A DNA stretch of 64,000 nucleotides from Vicia villosa. Lineage: Eukaryota > Streptophyta > Magnoliopsida > Fabales > Fabaceae. Both the position numbers and the translations under genes were made by a program. Positions within the stretch are counted from its first letter, which is position 1; every line of letters begins with the position of its first letter. The notes beneath the pieces were generated by a model. It did no database searches. It had not been told where the DNA came from and worked only from the letters and a program-made list of their open reading frames with translations. The stretch spans positions 38,882,766 through 38,946,765 of the forward strand of contig NC_081185.1 in the NCBI RefSeq assembly GCF_029867415.1, read 5' to 3'. Shown piece after piece: positions 56,376-64,000 of this stretch.

Positions 56376-57400
56376 ATGGCAAATCTATACTATTAATCTT
56401 TCATTCCTCCATATCACTCTATTTCTCCATGTTACTCAACTGTCACAACTATACCACCTACATCATCTAACCCATACACATCATATCCACCTTCACATAA
56501 CCCATACATTTTATATCAACAACAACCTCAAAACCCCAATTCACAATCAAAAACATTTTACCAAGATCTGGAAACTCTAAAACAATATTTGATTGAAACT
56601 CATAAAATCCAAAACAAATCTAGAGAGGAGTTGAAGGAACAGATTCAAAATATTTCTGATTCACTGAAAAAGTCACAAGAAAAATTTAAAGAAAAATATG
56701 CTTTCAAGAGAAATGTAGAGGAACAGATAGAAGAAAAAGAAAATTCTGGTTCACACATAATTTTTCCGGCGAAATTTCCGGTGTCTACTCCAGCGAGCAT
56801 TCCGGCAGCCACAGAAGACAAAGAAGAAGAAATTGATGAAGAAACAAAGAATGATGTTATTCCTCTTGTGCAAAAATCCGCTAACATCATAGCAACTTTT
56901 AGAGAAAGAAATATCACAACTATCATCGGTAAAGACAACACCACTGCCGTTGAAAACAACAATTTAACAACACTGTTACTACCACTGTCAATTTCATTGA
57001 AACCACCATTAAAACCCCCGAATATAATTTCATTTCAGTTACCACCACCGAAACCACCGTATGAAGATTTCTCCTCCATTTCGTCAAAACCAAGGTATGC
57101 AATTTTTCTGTCCTTTTTGTCACCACTCTTTATTCCCTTACAAAAAAAGATTATCTCCGCACCATCAGATCAACATCTCTTTCATCATAATAAATCTCAC
57201 TCGTCTATTAAAAACACAATTCGTGTCAACACTTACCATCCATCCATTGTACAACACGTGTTTTGTTTTAATTTTCTTATTCCACCAAGTTTGCATGGTA
57301 TGGAGAGTAAGTGGTCCCCCAAAACAGAAATAACGTTACAGCTGGAACCAACTCCTTGCCACTACAAGACAAATAATATACAGTGCGTCAGCTTTTCAAA
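56376..57400 (+). pseudogene. gag-like remnant of the small LTR element
   Basis: A frame starting at the ATG at 56376 has a stop after six codons, then stays open to 57563. The segment from about 56550 is Lys/Glu/Gln-rich and looks like the N-terminal coiled coil of plant gypsy gag (LKEQIQNISDSLKK). A Pro-rich stretch follows. There is no zinc knuckle. From about 57410 the open frame merely overlaps the STOP1-like ORF in a different frame, so its last 50 residues are not meaningful. Confidence 0.55.
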
Positions 57401-57448
57401 GGCACTCGCCCCCAACTTTGTCACTTTTCTCACAACACTCAAAGAAAC

Positions 57449-58429
57449 ATGGAAAAAGATTACCACTCTCCAACAATACAAGGTACAGCCTCACCACGTT
57501 ATGTCCTCTCTTCAGCCAAAATTTCTTCAACATATTCTCAAGATCCTCTCCAATCACTTGTGAATTTTTCCATTAACCGCACCATAGTCAACGACGCCGC
57601 ACTCGTCTCTTACTCTCAAAACCTCACCGTTCTCGCATCCTCCGTCCTCCCACAGACGAGTCTCAGCCTTAGACCAGAACCACAGATGCTCGATTCAAAA
57701 ACCGAACCTCCTGACAACAACTACCTCACGGTTGATGACTCCAACGAAGATCACGAAATCGTGGAGCTCGACTCCGTGGAACTGCTCGCGGAACATCCCC
57801 AGTTCTGTGGGATTTGCAGGAAAGGTTTCAAGCGCGACGCGAATCTCCGAATGCACATGCAAGCGCACGGGAACGATGTCAAGACACCTGAAGCGTTGGC
57901 GAAGACTTTCGACTACGGCGACACACAACGCGGTTCGAGGCGGTTCTCATGTCAGTTTGAAGGATGTCACAAAAACAAGAAGCATAGAAAATTCAAGGCG
58001 TTGAAATCAATGATATGTGTTAAGAATTGTTTCAAACGGAGTCATTATCCGAAGATGTATGCGTGTGATCGGTGTCATAAGAAGAAGTATTCGGTGCTTT
58101 TGGATTTGAAGAGCCATATGAAACAGTATGGTGGATATTGTAGGTGGAAGTGCTCATGTGGGACCATGTTTTCTAGGAAGGATAAGTTGTTTGGACATAT
58201 TGGTCTATATGAGGGTCACATGTCTGCTGTTTTGGAAAATGATAATAATTGTGAAATGTTGAAAGAGCTGATATATCTTCCTAAGAAGCTACTAGGTTGG
58301 GTTTCTTTTGCAGTATGCATGGCTAAATGTTTCATTGTTCGAGTAGTAATTGCTAGTTTCTCTCAATTTATGTTGTGGGATCCTCAGAAGAAAAAAAAAA
58401 TTATTTGGACATTATTTTTACAATCTTGA
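57449..58429 (+). CDS. STOP1-like C2H2 zinc-finger ORF captured by an LTR element
   Basis: 326 residues from the ATG at 57449 (an ATG 22 codons upstream is in element DNA). Residue numbers below count from that upstream ATG at 57383. Residues about 40-100 resemble the N-terminal part of STOP1/STOP2-family proteins (QDPLQSLVNFS, LTVLASSVLPQTSLSL), nuclear transcription factors for proton and aluminium tolerance. Zinc finger 1: C142, C145, H158, H162 in CGICRKGFKRDANLRMHM. Finger 2: C190, C195, then ICVKN-FKRSH. Finger 3: C228, C231, H245, but the last ligand is missing (KQYGG where KHCGG is usual). Finger 4: CSCGTMFSRKDKLFGH, with H272 and H279. Cys and His positions are also changed in the NCFKRSHYPK stretch. 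After residue 283 homology ends and the tail comes from element DNA. Open frame, but the changes suggest relaxed constraint; DNA binding is doubtful. Confidence 0.85.
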   Translation: MEKDYHSPTIQGTASPRYVLSSAKISSTYSQDPLQSLVNFSINRTIVNDAALVSYSQNLTVLASSVLPQTSLSLRPEPQMLDSKTEPPDNNYLTVDDSNEDHEIVELDSVELLAEHPQFCGICRKGFKRDANLRMHMQAHGNDVKTPEALAKTFDYGDTQRGSRRFSCQFEGCHKNKKHRKFKALKSMICVKNCFKRSHYPKMYACDRCHKKKYSVLLDLKSHMKQYGGYCRWKCSCGTMFSRKDKLFGHIGLYEGHMSAVLENDNNCEMLKELIYLPKKLLGWVSFAVCMAKCFIVRVVIASFSQFMLWDPQKKKKIIWTLFLQS

Positions 58430-58514
58430 GGATAAGGTTGATCTTGAAGGAGTGATTATTTGAATATTATATTTACAACCTTGAGGACAAGGTTGATTTT
58501 GAAGAGGTGAGTAA

Positions 58515-58788
58515 TGATAGGGAGTAGAATTTAGTATTTAAGTTATTAAGAATTTATATAAGTAGTAATTTTATTTTTGTTGTTATTAAATTGGGCTTTT
58601 ATTAATATTTGGGCCTTTTAGTTTGTTACCCACTAGTAACATTATATATTGTAGTCTCATTGAGACATTAGGGTATCAAAGAAATCAAAGTTTATCTTTA
58701 TCTTTTATTTTCTTAGCATAGTTTTATTTGTCTTGTAATTTTAGAGTTTTTATTAGTTTTGTTAGGGTTTAGATTTTGCTCCCTAACA
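58515..58788 (+). repeat. 3' LTR of the STOP1-carrying element
   Basis: Same 274 bp as the 5' LTR. Preceded by two tandem copies (58403-58457 and 58458-58512) of a 55-base segment ending in a purine-rich tract. Confidence 0.88.
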
Positions 58789-59332
58789 AACTCTTTTAAG
58801 AAAGGGTTGCATGAGTTTGATATATAATCAGCACATGTTTTAATTAATAAATAAACTCGACAAACAATTTCAAATATTTTTTAAAGGCAAACTAATAATA
58901 ACCAAACAAGTAGAACACAAAATGTATCAAAAACTACAACGGAGAAATCAAACAAATATACAAATAGAAGAAAAAGCTAAAAAGTTTTTTAAAAAAATCC
59001 CAAATTAAAGTCAACTCCAGAAAAACCGTCCTTTAAGAGCTACACCATAAAGAAGGATTAAACTGGATCTCAAGTCACTTGAACCACCAACATTGGATCA
59101 TAGACCATCAAAAGAAGAGTAAGGTATCACAATCACTCTCAACTTAATCGAAATCTCAATCCACTGATGATTAGTTTAAATGATAGGGTTCTGATGTCAT
59201 AATGTAAAAGGAGCAAGAGTTTCCTAATGATCTATGTAGAAATTATTTACGAGACAAAAATACTTTTCTCCTCCACTTCTTTCACATTTGTCGAAGAATT
59301 AGAAAACACAATCTCATTTCAAGTCTTTCAAA
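58789..59332. other. Intergenic DNA
   Basis: AT-rich, with no gene or repeat that I can support. Confidence 0.5.
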
Positions 59333-59354
59333 TGGTCCAGACCGGTCTGGACCA
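59333..59354. repeat. 22-bp perfect palindrome
   Basis: Two 11-base arms, TGGTCCAGACC and its reverse complement, with no loop. It sits exactly at the edge of the duplicated segment that starts at 59355. Confidence 0.9.
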
Positions 59355-59837
59355 TACATGATTCACCACTTCACAACACATCCACGTCATTTATTAACAG
59401 GTAGTATACAATTATTTTACAACATCTAATACATCATCACATCATCGATTCTATAAGTATTCAACACCAAACAACTCATCATCATTCATCATCAAACAAC
59501 TCATCATCATTCATCATTATGTAAAATTCAACTAGACCAATGAGTATGCGAAGGAATGTGGTACCAATAGGGCATACACCCTCATCACAAAATTGTCAAT
59601 AAATAGAGGCATCAACAAGGCATACACCTTCATCATAAATTGCACTCAACCCACACAATGGGATTGAGGCCATCTTAGTTTTGCCAATCCAGGCCAACAT
59701 ATTTTTGCCCATCTAGGCCAACATGTTTGCCAATCCAGACCATCGTAAAAATGCAATGTATGTGACTCAATAATGTGACGTCATAAAATGCAACAACATC
59801 AACTAAACATCAACGACAACAATTATGCAACCACAAG
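59355..59837 (-). repeat. Direct repeat, left copy
   Basis: It shares with 62655-63120 the 'gattcaccacttcacaacacatcca' and 'gcatcaacaaggcatacac' blocks in order. Includes short tandem 'catcatcattcatc' units. Confidence 0.85.
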
Positions 59838-60352
59838 TAGGGGTGGCAAAACGGGCCAGGGCCCGCCAGGCCGCCCGCGCACCCGCCAAAAATTGGCGGG
59901 TTGGGTTAGGATTCTAGGCTCGCCGCTTGCCAAAGCCACGCCCGCCAAAACCCGCCGCCCGCCATACCCGCCCCGCCAAAGCCCGCCGCTCACCAAAACC
60001 CTCTCCTCCTCCAAAACTCACAATTTTTTTAGTTAATTCTAGTAATTGCAATTCTTGATGGTTTATTTTATACATTTATTTATATATATATGTAATATTT
60101 TTTTGAGTAAATTTGTTAAAAAGATTCTTTTATAAAAAATTATTTTAAAATATAAGTGAAAAGTTTAATTAAAAGGTAAAAAAAAGCATATTAATCTATT
60201 AAAAAAATATAAATAAAAATAGGCGGGTAAGCCCGCCGCCCGCCAACCCGCCATCTTGGCGGGGCGGACATGATTTTGATGCCCATTTTACTTGGCGGGC
60301 ATAAGGCGGGGCGGGCGGTAGGAGGGGCGGACGACCCTTTTTGCCACCCCTA
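59838..60352. mobile_element. hAT-type MITE, GC-rich
   Basis: It begins TAGGGGTGGCAAAA and ends TTTTTGCCACCCCTA, with terminal inverted repeats of about 15 bp and an 8-bp duplication accacaag (59830-59837, 60353-60360). The empty site is visible in the paired repeat near 63094. Ends and duplication length are those of hAT elements. Both ends are filled with GCCCGCC-type repeats that can pair with each other. No transposase, so non-autonomous. 59788-60036 and 60199-60387 are not genes. Confidence 0.9.
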
Positions 60353-60454
60353 ACCACAAGGCATAAACCTTCATCAAACGCCAACATAGGCCATCACTTC
60401 TTCGTCATCGCAAAACATCATCATAGAAACATACACAACAACAATAACATCACA

Positions 60455-61110
60455 ATTCATGCAATATAAGTTCTACAACACATGTACAACACATATCAAC
60501 AAGAATCGTCACTAACATACATCAATTTCATCAAATTCATAGAATTTTTTATTTTACGGTCAAAATACGAATTTTTGTGAAACACAACAACAACAACAAA
60601 ATTCATGCAATATAAGTTCTACAACACATATACAACATATATCAACAAGATCAATTTAAACAATTTCATAGAATTCTTTGTTTTACGGTCAAAATACGAA
60701 TTTTTACGAAACACAACAACAACAAAATTCATGCAATATAAGTTCTACAACACGTATACAACATATATCAACAAGAATCATCACTAACATACATCAATTT
60801 CATCAGTTTCATAAAATTCTTCGTTTTACGATCAAAATACAAAGTTTTATGAAACACAACAACAACAACGTCAAATTCATGCAATATAAGTTCTACAACA
60901 CATATACAACATACATCAACATGAATCATCACTAACATACAACAACTTCATCAATTTCATAGAATTCTGCTTTTTATGGTCAAAATACGAATTTTACAAA
61001 ACACAACAACAACATCAAAATTCATGCAATATAAGTTCTACAGCACATATACAACATATATCAACAAGAATCATCACTAACATACATCAATTTCATTAAT
61101 TTCATATAAT
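60455..61110. repeat. About 146-bp tandem repeat, five copies
   Basis: Units start with 'attcatgcaatataag' at 60455, 60601, 60727, 60875 and 61020. The second unit is about 20 bases short. It lies inside the LTR-like copy and is absent from the right copy within the window. Confidence 0.9.
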
Positions 61111-61457
61111 TCCCCTACCAAACCTAAGTTATCAATAAAACCCCAAAACTCCTTCCTACATACAAATCATCATACCCAATCTTATAGAGTTAGAACCCCA
61201 CCCTTACCTTGGATTGAAGGTTCTATACTCTTTCAATGGAATCCTTGCCCTAACCTCTTTGTGCCTCTTCTCCTCTTTCACGAAAACCTTCTCTTTTCAC
61301 GTTCTCTCCAAATTCTCTATTTTTTTCTATTTTCTTTCTTATTTTTATTTAACTCCTTACTAACTTTTAACTTCACTAATGGACTTAATAAACACACCTC
61401 CATTATTCCTCATGCTAACACAACATAGGCCCACTAACTATTTACTCATTTACTCTC

Positions 61458-61499
<42 letters not shown>
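61458..61499. repeat. (TTA)14 microsatellite
   Basis: Fourteen perfect TTA units. Confidence 0.95.
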
Positions 61500-61500
<1 letters not shown>

Positions 61501-61753
61501 ACCTTAATAATAATTCTTATTCTAATCATATTAAATCATCTAATTTACTAATGAATTAAATCAAATGAATAATTAGAACTAATTATATTTATTTAATTTC
61601 TCAACTTTTAATTCAAAGGCACTACCCTCTATTCTAAGGATACATACCCTTTGATACCACAATCATCAGATAACATCAAAGAAAATTCATCCAATAAATC
61701 ATCAAAATATCAAAATTAAATTAAATCATTGAATAGAGAAAAATAGGGTGTTA

Positions 61754-62654
61754 CGACTCTCCCCCACTTAGAATATTTTCGTCCTCAAAAATTCACTCGA
61801 TGTCAACAAATCTAGATACCGCTATCGCATTCTACTTTTCGTCCCCCAAGTTATGTTTAGCAATACCTCGTCTACTACTTAACTATAATGATAACACAAC
61901 AACAATCCAACCAAATGCACATGCTAATCATTAAACATCTTTGCGATATAACAGTTAACAAACATAGCAGCCACTTAACATTTCAACGTAGTAACAACAA
62001 CAACACATATAGGTTCGTCATTGGCTAGTCAAGTGTGTTTTCCACCACATAATAATCATCCACATAGCATATTTATACTCGGATATGCCACATCGTTGAT
62101 AAATAATCACATTAGGGATGTCAACTTTTCCCCGTTATCAGGGATCCCTGTGGGGATTCCCCGTTTGAGGCCCCAAAGACAATTAGAAGGAATTAAGACA
62201 ATTAGACAATTAGGATGTCACCTTCATTCATCACATATGCTCATATAACAAGATATGCGACACATAATTATATATTCATCATATCTAAACTTCATTTCAT
62301 TTACTCGCAGTTGAAAAACATCAACAATATTTACTCTTAACTCTTCAACATAAGTTATAATCATCATAATTCAATATTCAACAAACATCATCAAATAAAT
62401 ACAATAAAGTGGATTTCTACAAGGGTTTTACTCCCACCGTAACAAAACAGACGCAATTAACCCCAGTGTTACATATAAGAGCTAACTCCGACTCATTCTA
62501 CTCACTATGAGACAATCTCCTCGGCTAACCTCAATCTCAAGCTATTTCAGATTACCTGCATGTTACCAATATCGGAGTAATATTCAAACAGAAGGGGTGA
62601 GATATCATAACAATATAAAAAAGCGTATGATAACAAGTATATGAGAATAAAGCC
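61754..62654 (-). other. Interior of the gypsy-like remnant, no gene
   Basis: It begins with the pol-end-like and purine-tract segment, then AT-rich DNA. 62145-62160 holds the palindrome CAGGGATCCCTG. The plus-strand ORF 62021-62248 has no family features. Confidence 0.5.
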
Positions 62655-63120
62655 ATACACGATTCACCACTTCACAACACATCCAGGTCATTTATTAACA
62701 CGTAGTATACAATTATTTTACAACATCTAATCCATCATCAAATCATCGATTATACAAGTATTCATCACCAAATAGCTCATCATCATTCATCATCAAACAA
62801 CTCATCATCATTCATGCAAATGCATGTGGTACCAATAGGGCATACAACCTCATCACAAAATTGCCAATAAATAGAGGCATCAACAAGGCATACACATTCA
62901 TCACAAAGTGCACTCAATCCATACAATAGGATTGAGGCCATCTTAGTTCTGCCAATCCAAACTCACATGTTTTTGCCAATCCAGGCCAACGTGTTTGCCA
63001 ATCCAGGCCATCGTAAAAACGCAATGTATGCGACTCAATAATGCGACGTCATAAAATGCAACAACATCAGCTAAACATCAACGACAACAATTATGCAACC
63101 ACAAGGCTTAAGCCTTCATC
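62655..63120 (-). repeat. Direct repeat, right copy
   Basis: Partner of 59355-59837 without the hAT insertion. It shows the undisturbed 'gcaaccacaaggc' target. Confidence 0.85.
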
Positions 63121-63133
63121 AAACGCAAACATA

Positions 63134-63485
63134 CACTACAAGAAATGTGCTCTCTAGCCACGTGAAGTAGTGACGTGATTATCACGAGGATAAAAAAAAA
63201 GGCAGTTGCGACGTGATAATCACGTCACTAAAAATTTAAATATTAAAATATCAAACTTAACGTAAATATTGTGTGTTAGGTTTTGATTTATAAAAAAATC
63301 GTTGTGACGGGAGAATCACGTCGCAACCCTGAAATTTATATAAAAAACTAAATAGGCGGGGACATTCACATGGGGACAGTCTAAAAATTTTCAAAATTGT
63401 AGTAGTGACGAGGTATTCACGTTGCCAAATTTTAGCAGGCTTTAGTAAAAAAATTAAGGCTGACTTGATGCAGGCTTTTGTAGTG
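63134..63485. mobile_element. CACTA-type element, non-autonomous
   Basis: It begins CACTACAAGAAATG and ends CTTTTGTAGTG, the ends of the CACTA (En/Spm) superfamily. Flanks are ata and aga, an imperfect 3-bp duplication. Subterminal motifs of the CGTGAT-ATCACG type recur near 63172, 63208, 63306 and 63405. One more (GCGACGTGAAT) lies beyond the proposed right end at 63518, so the true end may be further right and cut by the LTR at 63529. No coding region. Confidence 0.7.
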
Positions 63486-63528
63486 AGAAAAAATTATTTA
63501 TAACCGTTGGAAAGGTTGCGACGTGAAT

Positions 63529-64000
63529 TGTAACACCCCATATTTTCCATTATTTAATTTAATTAGAATTTAAATTAATTATTTGGATTATTTGGTATTT
63601 TATTGGATAATTGGAGAGATTGTGAAAATAATGTTGTTGGGCCTGTTTCGTGATTAGTAGAGGGGAGGTGCTAAGTGTTAGGCCTTTACTAAAGTTGGAT
63701 TTTATTTTATTTTCATAAAACAAGGAAATAAGGGAAAAGAAGAAAATAGAAAGCAAAAGAGGAGAATAGCAAAAGAACGTGAAATAACCAAGAGAAGAGG
63801 AGAAGAACATTCAAGGGCATTTGTCTAAGGTAAGGGGTGACAATCCATTTAGCCTATATTATTAGTTTAGATATGATAGAACTGACGTTATGTGTATTGT
63901 TCATGTCGATTGAATGTTTAGATTTTTGGGGTTTTGGAAGTTTAGGTTGTTTGGAGTGATTTGATGAAATTGATGGAATGATGAATGTGTTTGGTGTTAA
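63529..64000 (+). repeat. Start of an LTR, plus strand
   Basis: TGTAACACCCC is the usual start of legume gypsy LTRs and breaks off CACTA-type DNA. A purine-rich leader-like stretch (63720-63810) follows. It continues past the window, so no second end can be checked. The minus-strand ORF 63559-63810 is unsupported. Confidence 0.5.

Larger units (their letters stand above)
56068..58788 (+). mobile_element. Small LTR element carrying a STOP1-like ORF
   Basis: Two 274-bp direct repeats (56068-56341, 58515-58788) enclose 2.2 kb. The right repeat begins TGATAGGGAG and ends CCCTAACA; in the left one the first two bases are AA. By eye they differ at six internal sites, roughly 2 percent. A primer-site-like ATTGGTGCTTTCATCC follows the left repeat. 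The right repeat is preceded by a duplicated 'ccttgaggacaaggttgattttgaagaggtgag' type segment, as at the 3' end of plant gypsy pol genes. No RT or integrase is present. No 5-bp target duplication is evident (aaagc left, aactc right), so one end may have been altered. Confidence 0.85.
59355..63130 (-). mobile_element. Gypsy-like LTR element remnant, minus strand
   Basis: 59355-59837 is repeated at about 62655-63120 in the same orientation. Near 61740-61790 the minus strand reads GAGGACG, then a purine-rich AAGTGGGGGAGAGTC, then GTAACACCC. This is the familiar end of plant gypsy pol, polypurine tract and LTR start. The left copy would thus be the 3' LTR (59355-61753, including a hAT insertion) and 62655-63120 part of the 5' LTR. 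The 61754-62650 interior has no recognisable coding domain. Outer limits are uncertain. Confidence 0.6.

Noticed and set aside
57410..57563. C-terminal part of the 324-residue ORF at 56589-57563
   Set aside because: It overlaps the STOP1-like ORF in a different frame. The zinc-finger frame has the homology.
59788..60387. Pro/Arg- and Gly-rich ORFs and a possible CpG island
   Set aside because: They fall within the hAT MITE; the composition is due to GCCCGCC repeats, not coding or foreign DNA.
62110..62220. Possible transposon end 'gggatgtcaa' with the CAGGGATCCCTG palindrome
   Set aside because: No matching second end or target duplication was found.
63559..63810. 83-residue minus-strand ORF
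   Set aside because: Low-complexity, in leader-like purine-rich LTR DNA, with no homology features.
1..64000. Endogenous pararetrovirus or other viral insertion
   Set aside because: All RT and integrase pieces fit Ty1/copia or Tat/Ogre Ty3/gypsy order; no movement or coat protein features were seen.

Overview
The window is plant nuclear DNA. It is AT-rich, intron-poor and packed with LTR retrotransposons. The mix of SIRE/Maximus-type Ty1/copia elements and large Ogre/Tat-type Ty3/gypsy elements (tRNA-Arg primer sites, an extra ORF1 upstream of gag, dual RNase H) points to a legume, most likely tribe Fabeae (pea, vetch, lentil, Lathyrus). That taxonomic call is inference. I found one ordinary host gene, an intronless pectin methylesterase/invertase inhibitor-like gene (54660-55373, minus). 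A second host-derived ORF, a STOP1-like zinc finger (57449-58429, plus), lies inside a small LTR element.

Layout. 1-4953: 5' part of a decayed minus-strand SIRE-type element (S1), inserted in a minus-strand Ogre-type element (4954 to about 9760: ORF1-protease fragment, leader, primer site, LTR-like DNA, tandem repeats). 9763-36529: a plus-strand Ogre (Ogre-C) whose LTR is split by two nested insertions. These are a coding-free minus-strand Ogre derivative (Ogre-B, 12084-24653, ctttt target duplication) and an RT-less SIRE element (S2, 24945-33890, tcaac target duplication, LTRs differing at only 4 sites by eye). Ogre-B's 5' LTR itself holds a 1212-bp foldback element made of tRNA-like modules. 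After Ogre-C's primer site comes an intact ORF1 (35054-36529). 36711-41330: LTR-type repeats and a plus-strand RNase H-integrase fragment. 41331-53577: minus-strand Ogre leader and LTR (Ogre-D), then a truncated minus-strand Ogre (Ogre-E) with a broken RT-RNase H-integrase and a long 3' UTR. 53578-56067: remnant LTR and the inhibitor gene. 56068-58788: the LTR element carrying the STOP1-like ORF. 58789-64000: an LTR-type repeat with a hAT MITE, a 146-bp tandem array, a CACTA-type element and the start of another LTR.

Three points deserve most attention. (1) The STOP1-like ORF is enclosed by matching 274-bp LTRs, suggesting gene capture. (2) The foldback element has 389-bp terminal inverted repeats that are themselves near-palindromes of tRNA-like modules. 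(3) In the untranslated regions of several Ogre-type elements, short repeats keep their loop while both stem arms change together, which looks like covariation of folded nucleic acid. All counts and alignments were made by eye.
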